Source: Paenibacillus antri (lineage in GTDB: Bacteria; Bacillota; Bacilli; Paenibacillales; YIM-B00363). Taken from it: a DNA stretch of 64,000 nucleotides. Of this stretch, positions 1-7,979 are shown in pieces. The stretch's first letter is position 1. Each line of letters opens with the position of its first letter. Below the pieces are notes generated by a model that saw nothing but the letters and a program-made list of their open reading frames with translations, was not told where the DNA came from and made no database searches. Where the stretch lies: NCBI RefSeq assembly GCF_005765165.1, contig NZ_VCIW01000020.1:62001-126000 (forward strand), given 5' to 3'. The translations under genes were made by a program, and so were the position numbers.

Positions 1-243
1 CGTTATCGCGACGTTCTCGAATAAGTAATTGGCGCTCTTGCCGATCGCCCCGATCCAAATCCATTTATAAAACGTGGCGGGGCGAAGCGAATGACGCGAA
101 AAATAAACGACTCCGGCCAACGCGACGACGCCGATCGAAAATCGGGCGAACGTAATCGTATAGGAATCGAATTGCAGGCCGGCGATCTTCACGAGGACGC
201 CGACGATGCTCCACGACAACGAAGCGAGAACGAGATAAATCAT
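1..243 (-). CDS. EamA/DMT-family exporter, partial (cut by window edge)
   Basis: The N-terminal 81 codons of a second drug/metabolite transporter are visible and the gene continues beyond base 1. The predicted protein starts MIYLVLASLSWSIVGVLVK, a typical first membrane helix of the EamA fold, and a second hydrophobic stretch follows. Its ATG lies three bases after the stop of the upstream EamA gene on the same strand, so the two are probably co-transcribed. Paired EamA genes may work as a heterodimer; that is inference. The substrate is unknown. Confidence 0.75.
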   Translation of the reverse strand, partial: MIYLVLASLSWSIVGVLVKIAGLQFDSYTITFARFSIGVVALAGVVYFSRHSLRPATFYKWIWIGAIGKSANYLFENVAIT

Positions 244-246
244 CCG

Positions 247-1158
247 TTATACCGTCTTGACGGCCGGCGCGGACGGCTTCCGCTCGGAGCCGATCCAGAC
301 GAGCCCCAACGCCATGAATACGGCGCCGACGATTTGGAACGGCGAGATGCTCTCGTCGAACATCGCGTATCCCGCGACGACCGCCGCGGCGGGCACCGCG
401 TATCGGAAGAAATTCGACCGGGTCGCGCCGACGCGGAACATGCTGGCGTTCCATGCGACGAACGCGATCACGGTGCAGAACAGCACGTTATACGCTAGGG
501 CGGTCCACTCGACGGCGCCGAGCGTTGCCCACGCCACCTCGCCCCACGAGCCGAACGTGAACGGCGTCATGAGCAGCGCGCCGAAGAAAATCGTCCATGT
601 GCTGACCCGGAGCGCAGAGTATTGCCTAAGCAGCGGCATCGTCGCGAGGTTATAACAAGCGCCGATGAAGCTGACGCCGAGCGCCATCGCGTTGCCGAGC
701 ATATGCTTCGAGGAAGGGTCGAAGCCGCCGCCGCCGAGGACGACGAGCGCGACGCCGATCATCGCGATGGCGCCGCCCGTCGCGAGACGCGACGTCATCC
801 GCTCCTTCGTAACGAGAGGCGCCAGCAGCGCCGCGAAGATCGGCCAAGGCGCGACGTTCAACAGCGAGGCGTTCGCGAGCGTCGTGTATTGAATGGAATA
901 CATCACCAGTATCTCTAATAGCGTAACGCCGAATACGCCCAGGATGAACGTATGCAGCAGCGCGCGGAACGGAAGTCCGACCGAGCCCTCCTTCCACTTC
1001 AAGAGCAAGAAGAAGCACGGCACGGCGAGGCCGAACCGCAAAAACGTAAACAGCGCGGGGTCGAACGTCTCCATCGCGAATCGCGACACCCCGAAATTCG
1101 CCCCCCAAATGACGGCGACGGCAATCAATGCCGCATATGATCCCAACTTGTTCCCCAC
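247..1158 (-). CDS. EamA/DMT-family transporter
   Basis: A 303-residue protein with about ten hydrophobic segments arranged as two EamA repeats, the usual size for the drug/metabolite transporter superfamily (inner-membrane exporters of metabolites or amino acids). The GTG start is chosen because GGAGAG lies about nine bases upstream. The first helix begins at GSYAALIAVAVIWGANFG, a good EamA signature. It lies downstream of the AraC regulator on the same strand and directly upstream of the second exporter. The substrate cannot be read from the sequence. Confidence 0.88.
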   Translation of the reverse strand: MGNKLGSYAALIAVAVIWGANFGVSRFAMETFDPALFTFLRFGLAVPCFFLLLKWKEGSVGLPFRALLHTFILGVFGVTLLEILVMYSIQYTTLANASLLNVAPWPIFAALLAPLVTKERMTSRLATGGAIAMIGVALVVLGGGGFDPSSKHMLGNAMALGVSFIGACYNLATMPLLRQYSALRVSTWTIFFGALLMTPFTFGSWGEVAWATLGAVEWTALAYNVLFCTVIAFVAWNASMFRVGATRSNFFRYAVPAAAVVAGYAMFDESISPFQIVGAVFMALGLVWIGSERKPSAPAVKTV

Positions 1159-1248
1159 AGTCGCATTCTCTCCGATTCCGATCGTTATAGGTTCTCTGTA
1201 TTAATTCTTAATATTACCTTCGATCTTGCGGGAGGAACAACTGTTATT

Positions 1249-2121
1249 TTAGAACTGCGCGTTAGATTGCGACCGCTTCCGGTACTGCAGCGGCGAGACG
1301 CCGACGACTCGCTTGAACAGATGGCAGAAGTACGACGCGTTCGGCAATCCGACTTCGATGCCGACCCGCTCTACCGGAACGTCGGACGATCGGAGCAGTC
1401 TGGAAGCCTCTTTGATTCGCCGGGCCGTCAAATAGTCCGTGATGCTGCTGCCGGTTTCCTGACGGAAGACCCGGGAGACGTAGTTCTTCGAGAGGTGCAG
1501 CGATTCCGACAACGCGTCCAAGGCGAAGTCGTTCGCGAAGTTGAGCTCGATCCATTGCATCACGCTTTCCGAATATCGCAGCGATCTCTCCTCGCCTTCG
1601 CCTTCGAGCGGCACGCGCCCGCCGAGCTCGCTGCGCAAGCAGGCGATGACCTGAAGCAGCAGCAGCATGTTCGACTGCTCGCTCCCCTCGTCCTTCTTCG
1701 GTTCGAAGGCGGAGAGAATCGTCTCGAGGAACGGGGTGCGCCCCGATACGTCGAATCGCTGTTCCGACAACCGCCGCTTCCATAACGATCGGAAGAACCG
1801 TTGAAGGTCCGGGAACGCCGCGGCGTACCGATCGACTTCGACCGGATCGAAGCTCATGACCGTGCGGACGTACGGCGTCGACGCGGCGGCGTCCGGGCGA
1901 ACGGCATGAAGCTGGAACGGCTGAAACCAATATAAGCTTCCGGGTTCGATCTCGTACGTGCGTCGGTTGACGACGATCTTGCCGGTTCCTGCGCTGACGT
2001 ACAGCAGCTCGCAGCCTTGATGGTAATGATAATATCCTTTGATCGGCGCGTCCGAACGGTGGCGGTTCATATGGAGCGCATGATCTCGATCGAACGGCAC
2101 GAGATCGAATAAGGTGTCCAT
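1249..2121 (-). CDS. AraC-family transcriptional regulator
   Basis: A 290-residue one-component regulator. The N-terminal ~100 residues form a cupin-like sensor (HYHQGCELLYV and EPGSLYWFQPFQLHAV are typical beta-strand motifs). The C-terminal ~100 residues carry two helix-turn-helix units ending in ASYFCHLFKRVVGVSPLQYR, the AraC signature. The start has GAAGGGA upstream. The gene is divergent from the GH88 hydrolase across about 130 bp, so it most likely controls that enzyme in response to a pectin- or glycan-derived uronate. The inducer is inferred. Confidence 0.9.
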   Translation of the reverse strand: MDTLFDLVPFDRDHALHMNRHRSDAPIKGYYHYHQGCELLYVSAGTGKIVVNRRTYEIEPGSLYWFQPFQLHAVRPDAAASTPYVRTVMSFDPVEVDRYAAAFPDLQRFFRSLWKRRLSEQRFDVSGRTPFLETILSAFEPKKDEGSEQSNMLLLLQVIACLRSELGGRVPLEGEGEERSLRYSESVMQWIELNFANDFALDALSESLHLSKNYVSRVFRQETGSSITDYLTARRIKEASRLLRSSDVPVERVGIEVGLPNASYFCHLFKRVVGVSPLQYRKRSQSNAQF

Positions 2122-2248
2122 TGCGTCCCTTCAGTCTCCTCGAAAAGATAGATTAACGACATTTTCGCATAACTGACCTGCACTTTGGAAGCCGTTCAAG
2201 CCTTATGATCAATAAAAAGGAAGCTATCTTCGAAGGAGAGATAAGAAT

Positions 2249-3364
2249 ATGATGAATCGGGAGACGATCGCGGACGTTATGGGGCGCCTCGAACCGAAGG
2301 TCGATCATATGATCGACGCCATCGGCAAGAGGTCTCCGCACTTCGCCGACGCTTCGGGCGCGTACGACGATCGGAAGACGGACTGGTGGACGTCGGGGTT
2401 TTGGCCCGGCATCTTATGGCTGATGTACGACGTGACGGGGAAGGAGCATTATAAGGAAGCCGCTTGGCCCTGGGACGAGACGCTCGAATATTGGCTGTCG
2501 CACCCGACCGAGGATACGCACCACGACGTCGGATTTCAATACTTGCAGACGGCCGTCGTCAAATTTATGATCACCGGCGACTCGAACGCGAAGCGTATCG
2601 GCCTGAACGCGGCCAATTACCTCGCGGGCCGCTACAACCCGGCGGGACGGTTCATCCGGGCTTGGAACGGGGACAAGAACGGCTGGGCGATCATCGATTG
2701 TATGATGAACGTCTCTCTCTTGTTCTGGGCGTCCGAGACGACCGGCGATCCGCGGTATAAGCATATCGCGATGTCGCATGCCGATACCGCCGCCCGCGTC
2801 TTCATTCGCGAGGACGGATCGGCGAATCATATCGCCGTCTTCGACGCGGAGACCGGCGAATTCCGCGAAGCGCTCGGCGGACAAGGCTACGCGGCCGAAT
2901 CCGCCTGGAGCCGCGGCGCGGCCTGGGCGCTGAACGGCTTCGCCAATACGTACCGCCGTACGGGCGAACGCCGATACTTGGACACCGCGAAGCGCGTCGC
3001 CCACTTCTTCTTATCCGCCCTGCCGGAAGATAAGGTGCCGTATTGGGACTTCCGCCTGCCGACGCTCGAAGGGGAGCCGCGGGATACGTCCGCCGCGGCG
3101 ATCGCCGCGTCCGGGCTGCTCGAAATCGCGGACGCGGTTCCGGCGGGCGAGAGACGCCTCTACTTGCAGGGCGCTCACGACATCCTGCAATCGCTGACGG
3201 AGCGTTATGCGACATGGGATCGGCCGGAAGCGCAAGCCATTCTCACCGGCGCGACCGGCCATAAGCCGGCGGGTCAATACGTCGACGGCTCGCTCATCTA
3301 CGGCGATTATTATTACATCGAAGCGATCGCCAAGCTGTACGGCTGGGAGCGACGCGTCTATTAA
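2249..3364 (+). CDS. GH88/GH105-type unsaturated glucuronyl or rhamnogalacturonyl hydrolase
   Basis: A 371-residue (alpha/alpha)6-barrel hydrolase that removes unsaturated uronic acids, produced by polysaccharide lyases, from oligosaccharide ends. The two catalytic aspartates of the family are visible: Asp93 in HHDVGFQYL and Asp150 in IIDCMMNVSLLFWAS. There is no signal peptide, so it acts in the cytoplasm on imported oligosaccharides. AAGGAG precedes a double ATG, and I use the first. Length and motifs fit the UGL/YteR group, but the exact linkage cannot be decided. A clear terminator follows. Confidence 0.9.
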   Translation: MMNRETIADVMGRLEPKVDHMIDAIGKRSPHFADASGAYDDRKTDWWTSGFWPGILWLMYDVTGKEHYKEAAWPWDETLEYWLSHPTEDTHHDVGFQYLQTAVVKFMITGDSNAKRIGLNAANYLAGRYNPAGRFIRAWNGDKNGWAIIDCMMNVSLLFWASETTGDPRYKHIAMSHADTAARVFIREDGSANHIAVFDAETGEFREALGGQGYAAESAWSRGAAWALNGFANTYRRTGERRYLDTAKRVAHFFLSALPEDKVPYWDFRLPTLEGEPRDTSAAAIAASGLLEIADAVPAGERRLYLQGAHDILQSLTERYATWDRPEAQAILTGATGHKPAGQYVDGSLIYGDYYYIEAIAKLYGWERRVY

Positions 3365-3370
3365 CGCAGC

Positions 3371-3405
3371 GAAGCCGCGGGGAGCCCCGCGGCTTCTTCT
3401 TTTTT
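3371..3405 (+). terminator. Rho-independent terminator after GH88 gene
   Basis: An 11-bp GC-rich stem (GAAGCCGCGGG / CCCGCGGCTTC) with a short loop is followed by a T-rich tract, a few bases after the GH88 stop. It also separates this gene from the convergent hemolysin III gene. Confidence 0.9.
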
Positions 3406-3420
3406 CGACGTCTCGATGTC

Positions 3421-4059
3421 TTATGGCAGCATGAACAGGATCGCCGCGAAATGGGTGACGGATCCGCCCAGCACGAACAGATGCCAAACCGCATGATGAT
3501 GCGGGAACGCCCGCCAGACGTAAAACACGGATCCCAACGTATAACATAACCCGCCGATCACGAGCAGCCGAATGCTCTCCGGGCTGGCGGCCATGACGAG
3601 CGGCTTCCACATAAAGACGATCAACCATCCCATCGCGATATAGCCGAACGTCGAGAAAAACACGAACCGCTTCGTATAGAACGCCTTAAACACGACGCCG
3701 CCCACCGCCATCCCCCACACGACGCCGAACAGCGTCCAGCCGAGCGGGCTTCGAAGCAGCGTAAGCAAGATCGGGGTGTACGTTCCCGCGATAAACAAAT
3801 AGATCGAGGAATGATCGAACGTCTCGAACAAATCCTTCAGCTTCCCCTCGGGGAACGCATGCACGAGCGTCGACGACGTATACAAAATCAGCATCGTCGC
3901 CCCATAGATCGAATAACTGACGATATGCCACGCCGTCCCCTTCAAGCTGGCGAAGACGACGAGCAGAACGAGGGCGACGAGGCTGAAGATCGCGCCGAGG
4001 CCGTGCGTGATCGCATTGACGAGCTCTTCCCTTCGCGAATAGACGTACGTATTGACCAT
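3421..4059 (-). CDS. hemolysin III family (PAQR-like) integral membrane protein
   Basis: A 212-residue protein with seven predicted membrane helices. It opens with TYVYSRREELVNAITHGLGA, which matches the hemolysin III/YqfA family. The conserved histidines and serine of the PAQR fold are present (the ITHG motif, the serine in DHSSIYLFIAGTYTP, and HHHAVWH near the C-terminus), suggesting a zinc-dependent lipid hydrolase-like site. I start at the ATG eight codons inside the longest reading frame because AGGAGGTGG lies just before it. It is monocistronic. The name is historical; function is unproven. Confidence 0.88.
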   Translation of the reverse strand: MVNTYVYSRREELVNAITHGLGAIFSLVALVLLVVFASLKGTAWHIVSYSIYGATMLILYTSSTLVHAFPEGKLKDLFETFDHSSIYLFIAGTYTPILLTLLRSPLGWTLFGVVWGMAVGGVVFKAFYTKRFVFFSTFGYIAMGWLIVFMWKPLVMAASPESIRLLVIGGLCYTLGSVFYVWRAFPHHHAVWHLFVLGGSVTHFAAILFMLP

Positions 4060-4215
4060 CCCGCTCCACCTCCTAATATCCAAGTTCCCCTATTATACTA
4101 TATCCCGTTCCATTTTCTCCCCTGCGGACGGAAATCATCCCCTCCCCGCCGGCTTGTCATGATTCGGACGAACCTTCGATATGAATAATTATCGGTCGAA
4201 GGAGGTTGTTGCACT

Positions 4216-5442
4216 GTGACCAAAGTATCGCCGCTTCGGACGTTCCTGCGGGACGCGACGGCCGGCGCGATCGTAGCCGTCCTGCTCGTGCCTCAGAGCA
4301 TGGCGTATGCGATGCTCGCCGGCGCCCCGCCCGAGGCCGGATTATATGCGGCCGCCCTGCCGCTCCTGGTGTATGCCGCTCTCGGAACGTCCAAGCACTT
4401 ATCGGTAGGTCCCGCTTCCATCGTGTCGCTCCTGGCGTTCGCCGGGGTCGGCGCGCTGACCGGCCCGGGTTCGCCCTCCCACGCCTCGCTGCTGACCGCG
4501 TTATCGCTGAGCGTCGGCGCCCTGCTGCTCCTGTTCGGCGTGCTCCGCGTCGGGCGCTGGGTCGATCGAGTCGACCGCTCCGTCATCCACGGCTTTATTT
4601 CCGCCGCCGGGATCGTCATCTGCATACAGCAGATCGGCCCGCTCGCCGGCGTGTCGATTCCCCGCGAGGAGCGGTTCATGTCGCTATTCCCGGCGATCGT
4701 TCGCTCGCTGGACGGCGCGCATCTCTTGACGGCCGCGGTCGGCCTGCTCTGTCTGGCGGCGTTATATGGGCTGCACAAGGCGCTTCCGATCGCGATCGGT
4801 CCGCTCGCCGCGCTTCTGGTCGCCGCCGCGGCGACGAAGCGGTTCGGTCTGCACGGCCTCGGCGTAGACATCGTCGGCGCCGTCCCTGCCGGCCTGCCCG
4901 ACCTGCGCTTCGCTCTTCCTTCCGCCGGCACGGCGCTCGACCTGTTGCCCACGGCGCTCGCGATCTCGCTCATCGTCTGCTTCGAGTCGTACGCCGTGGC
5001 CGCGTCGATCGCCGCGAAAGCCGGCTATCCGCTGCGCGCGAATCGCGAGCTGATCGCGCTCGGCGCCGCGAACGTCGCGAGCTCCGTCGTCGGCTCGGTC
5101 CCGGTCGCCGGGGCGATGTCGCGCTCGGCCGTCAACTACGCGTCCGGCGCGCGAACGAAGCTGGCCGGCGCGATCTCGGCCGCGTTCGCGACGGCGGCGG
5201 TCCTCTATGCGACCGAGCTCCTCTACTTCATTCCGAAAGCCGCGATGGCGGCGGTGATCGTCTTCTCCGTCGCGCGCCTGATCGACGGCGCTTCGCTCGT
5301 ATCGCGCGGCGAACGATCTCCCCGCGCGTATACGATCCTCTTGCTTACGTTCGCCGCGACGCTCGCCGTCGGCGTGTTCGAAGGGCTGTTGATCGGGATC
5401 GCCGCCTCTCTCGTGCCGACGGCCTTGCGAAAAAAACGTTGA
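4216..5442 (+). CDS. SulP-family anion transporter lacking a STAS domain
   Basis: A 408-residue multi-helix membrane protein with the SulP signature near its N-terminus ([20 protein letters not shown], followed by [14 protein letters not shown]). SulP proteins carry sulfate, bicarbonate or other anions. The usual cytoplasmic STAS domain of about 100 residues is absent: the frame stops soon after the last helix ([10 protein letters not shown]). The GTG start has AAGGAGG about ten bases upstream. The gene stands alone. The missing domain could mean a STAS-less subfamily rather than truncation, because the end is clean. Confidence 0.88.
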   Translation: MTKVSPLRTFLRDATAGAIVAVLLVPQSMAYAMLAGAPPEAGLYAAALPLLVYAALGTSKHLSVGPASIVSLLAFAGVGALTGPGSPSHASLLTALSLSVGALLLLFGVLRVGRWVDRVDRSVIHGFISAAGIVICIQQIGPLAGVSIPREERFMSLFPAIVRSLDGAHLLTAAVGLLCLAALYGLHKALPIAIGPLAALLVAAAATKRFGLHGLGVDIVGAVPAGLPDLRFALPSAGTALDLLPTALAISLIVCFESYAVAASIAAKAGYPLRANRELIALGAANVASSVVGSVPVAGAMSRSAVNYASGARTKLAGAISAAFATAAVLYATELLYFIPKAAMAAVIVFSVARLIDGASLVSRGERSPRAYTILLLTFAATLAVGVFEGLLIGIAASLVPTALRKKR

Positions 5443-5469
5443 AGATTCCCATAAATCGGAGTATATTCT

Positions 5470-5506
5470 TACGTAACGAAACAAAAACTATTGTTTTCAT
5501 TACGTA
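5470..5506. promoter_or_regulatory. Imperfect inverted repeat upstream of the Lrp-type gene (candidate operator)
   Basis: The left arm TACGTAACGAAACAA and right arm TTGTTTTCATTACGTA are complementary except for one inserted base and one mismatch, around a six-base AAACTA centre. No T-tract follows, so it is not a terminator. It lies directly upstream of the Lrp/AsnC gene and is a good candidate autoregulatory site. Confidence 0.6.
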
Positions 5507-5525
5507 TCGAATGAATATTTCGAGA

Positions 5526-5999
5526 ATGGAGATCGTTTCGAAAATGGACCCGACGATTGACGAGATCGATCGCAAGCTGATTTCCCTTCTTTCGCAGGAT
5601 GGAAGGGCCTCCTACACCGACCTGGCGAAAGAGGTCGGACTGTCCCGCGTAGCGGTGCAAACCCGGTTGAACGCATTGACGGAGAACGGCGTCATCGAGC
5701 GCTTCGCCTGCATCCTCAACCCTGAACGCCTGGGCTTAACCGTCTCCGCCTTCTTCAACGTCGACGTCGAGCCGCGGCATCTGATGGCGATCGCGGATCG
5801 ACTGGCCGAAGAACCGGAGGTAACGAGCCTGTACCATATGTCGGGGCCGAGCAAGCTGCACATGCACGGACTGTTCGCCTCGCATCGGGAGATGGAGACG
5901 TTCCTGCAGCGTAAGCTGTACCCGCTGGAAGGCGTCGTCAGCGTCGACTGCCAAGTGTTGATCAAGCGTTATAAGAGCCGCATGGGAATTCGTCTGTAA
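5526..5999 (+). CDS. Lrp/AsnC-family regulator of the chromate-transport pair (YwrC-like)
   Basis: About 157 residues. An N-terminal winged helix ([20 protein letters not shown] ... [19 protein letters not shown]) is followed by a RAM ligand-binding domain, the standard Lrp/AsnC layout. Three in-frame ATGs lie close together (5511, 5526, 5544). The last matches the usual family length and has GGAG 12 bases upstream, so the true start is uncertain. It sits just upstream of two CHR-domain genes. In Bacillus subtilis the equivalent arrangement is ywrC-ywrB-ywrA, where the Lrp-type protein represses the chromate genes. Role assigned by this context. Confidence 0.85.
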   Translation: MEIVSKMDPTIDEIDRKLISLLSQDGRASYTDLAKEVGLSRVAVQTRLNALTENGVIERFACILNPERLGLTVSAFFNVDVEPRHLMAIADRLAEEPEVTSLYHMSGPSKLHMHGLFASHREMETFLQRKLYPLEGVVSVDCQVLIKRYKSRMGIRL

Positions 6000-6032
6000 G
6001 ACGACGCGCCGGCGGAAGAAGGAGAGGACATC

Positions 6033-6614
6033 ATGGGCAACGCATACTTGCAGCTCGGCGCGGCGATGTGCCGAACGGGAATTTTGGGATACGGCGGCGG
6101 GCCTTCGATCGTGCCGTTGATCCGCTACGAAGCGGTGACGAGATACCGTTGGATGAGCGACGAGGAATTCGGGGAGGTGCTCGCGATCGCGAACGCGCTG
6201 CCGGGTCCGATCGCGACGAAGCTGGCCGCGTACTTGGGCTATCGGCAAAAAGGGGCGTTAGGCGCGCTCGTCGGGCTGCTGAGCCACATCGTGCCGACGT
6301 GCGTCGCGATGGTCGTCTTGTATGCCTTCATTACATTCTTCAGCACGTCGCCCGTCATACGGGGCATGATCGCCGCCGTCGTACCGGTCGTCGCCGTCAT
6401 GCTCGGCGTCATGGCGTACGAATTCGGAGAGAAAGCGGTGAAAGGGCTCGGCCTCCCGCTCGGCATCGGGTCGTTCGTCTTGACGTTCGTCCTGCTGCAG
6501 CTCGTCGGGCTGCATCCGGCGATCGTCATCGCCCTCTTCCTCGGGTACGGCGCCTTCCATCATAAGCTAACGCAGCGCTGGAACGCTCGGCGTCTCCGGA
6601 AGGAGGAGGGCTGA
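6033..6614 (+). CDS. chromate transporter subunit, first short CHR protein
   Basis: A 193-residue single-CHR-domain membrane protein. The signature GILGYGGGPSIVPLIRYEAV and the NALPGPIATKLAAYLGY loop are typical of ChrA. In Bacillus such short-chain proteins work as a pair of opposite-topology halves that export chromate. The start has AAGGAGAGG upstream. It lies 33 bp after the Lrp-type regulator and 3 bp before the second CHR gene, so the three form one unit. Specificity for chromate rather than another oxyanion is inferred from the family. Confidence 0.88.
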   Translation: MGNAYLQLGAAMCRTGILGYGGGPSIVPLIRYEAVTRYRWMSDEEFGEVLAIANALPGPIATKLAAYLGYRQKGALGALVGLLSHIVPTCVAMVVLYAFITFFSTSPVIRGMIAAVVPVVAVMLGVMAYEFGEKAVKGLGLPLGIGSFVLTFVLLQLVGLHPAIVIALFLGYGAFHHKLTQRWNARRLRKEEG

Positions 6615-6617
6615 GCG

Positions 6618-7151
6618 ATGTCGGAATGGTGGGAGTTATTCCTCGCGTTTTTCCTGGCGAACGTGTTCGGTTACGGCGGCGGTCCGGCCTCCATCCCGCT
6701 CATGTATCAAGAGGTCGTGCCGAACCACGGCTGGCTGACGAGCGCCGAATTTACGAACGTGCTCGCGCTCGGCAACTCGCTGCCCGGTCCGATCGCCACG
6801 AAGATCGCATCGTACGTCGGGTACGACGTATCCGGCTGGGTCGGCGTCATCGTCGCGGTGACCGCGACCGTCCTGCCGTCCGCGGTCGCGCTCATCGTCC
6901 TGCTTCGCCTGCTTCAACGCTATAAGCAATCGCCGGCCGTGAAAGGCATGACGTTATTGGTTCAGCCGGTCATCGCCGTCATGATGCTGATCGTCACGTG
7001 GGAGAGCTCGGTCGAATCCGTCCTCGCCATCGGCCTGCTGCAATTCGCGGGCATCGCCGCGGTCGCCTTCTACTTGATGCAGCGGCGCAAGATTCACCCG
7101 GCGTTCGTCATCCTCGGCGCGTTCGTTTACGGCGGCGTGTTTCTATCGTAA
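6618..7151 (+). CDS. chromate transporter subunit, second short CHR protein
   Basis: A 177-residue CHR-domain protein with the same motifs as its upstream partner (FGYGGGPASIPLMYQEVV; LGNSLPGPIATKIASYVGY). Its ribosome-binding site AGGAGG lies in the last codons of the first gene, suggesting translational coupling and a 1:1 heterodimer. Together the pair equals one full-length ChrA. A strong terminator follows. Confidence 0.88.
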   Translation: MSEWWELFLAFFLANVFGYGGGPASIPLMYQEVVPNHGWLTSAEFTNVLALGNSLPGPIATKIASYVGYDVSGWVGVIVAVTATVLPSAVALIVLLRLLQRYKQSPAVKGMTLLVQPVIAVMMLIVTWESSVESVLAIGLLQFAGIAAVAFYLMQRRKIHPAFVILGAFVYGGVFLS

Positions 7152-7156
7152 ATTGC

Positions 7157-7197
7157 GAAAACGCCCGGTCTCCAAGGGAGAAACCGGGCGTTTCTTT
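7157..7197. terminator. Bidirectional terminator between chromate and nitroreductase genes
   Basis: A 12-bp stem (AAAACGCCCGGT / ACCGGGCGTTTC) has T-rich sequence on its plus-strand exit and A-rich sequence on the other side. It lies between the stops of two convergent genes, so it can serve both directions. Confidence 0.9.
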
Positions 7198-7818
7198 TCA
7201 CTGATGCACCTTCATCCGCTTCTCCAGCGGCTCGAACGACTTGTCGCCCGGCTGCTGCGTCGGATTGCCGAACGGCATCTGCGCGATCAGCTTCCACTCC
7301 TTCGGCACGTTCCACGCGGACCGCACTTCGTCGTCGATCAACGGATTGTAATGCTGCAAGGAGCAGCCGAGCCCTTCCAGCTCGAGCGCCGTCCAGACGA
7401 CGTATTGAAGCATCCCGTTCGATTGCAGCGACCACAGCGGAAAGTTGTCCTTATAGGTCGGGAACTTCTGCTGCAGCCCTTCGACGACCGATTCGTCCTC
7501 GAAGAACAGAATCGTGCCGTACCCCGCCGCGAAGCCGTTCATTCGCTGCTGCGTGGCATCGAACTGATCCGCCGGCACGATCTTGCGAAGCGTCTCCGTC
7601 GTGATGCTCCACAGCTTATCATGATGCTGTCCGAACAGTACCAAGACCCGGGCGCTCTGCGAGTTGAACGACGACGGCGTGTGCAGGACCGCCTCGCCGA
7701 CGATCTCTTGAATCCGCTCCTCCGAGACGACTTTCTTGTTCCCGATCCCGTAATACGATCGTCTATGCTTGACGGCGGTCAAAAATTCGGAGCTTTGAAT
7801 GGTCGTCGCTTGCGACAT
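7198..7818 (-). CDS. nitroreductase-family FMN oxidoreductase
   Basis: A 206-residue protein of the nitroreductase fold. The N-terminal FLTAVKHRRSYYGIG supplies the FMN-phosphate-binding arginines, HTPSSFNSQSARVLVLFG is the family's second motif, and ALELEGLGCSLQHYN lies in the C-terminal half. It resembles the short stress-induced, fungal Frm2/HBN1-like branch. I start at the internal ATG because GAAGGAGG precedes it. It likely uses NAD(P)H to reduce nitro compounds or quinones. It is divergent from the amidase gene. Confidence 0.88.
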   Translation of the reverse strand: MSQATTIQSSEFLTAVKHRRSYYGIGNKKVVSEERIQEIVGEAVLHTPSSFNSQSARVLVLFGQHHDKLWSITTETLRKIVPADQFDATQQRMNGFAAGYGTILFFEDESVVEGLQQKFPTYKDNFPLWSLQSNGMLQYVVWTALELEGLGCSLQHYNPLIDDEVRSAWNVPKEWKLIAQMPFGNPTQQPGDKSFEPLEKRMKVHQ

Positions 7819-7979
7819 TACGGTTCCTCCTTCGAATGACAATCGAGTTTAGTTTGATTGTTCCAAGGGGGGACTATGTGTCGAAAGCTCCCGATTTCCA
7901 AGGAAATGACTGGGGAATACGGACGAACGGATTGCGGTACACTGAGAACCGACGAAGGCTTGGCAGAGGAGGAGATCCG

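Noticed and set aside
4206-5525. A long N-terminal extension of the Lrp-type gene across the SulP gene
   Set aside because: This part is an arginine-rich off-frame reading of the SulP gene; Lrp homology begins only near 5544.
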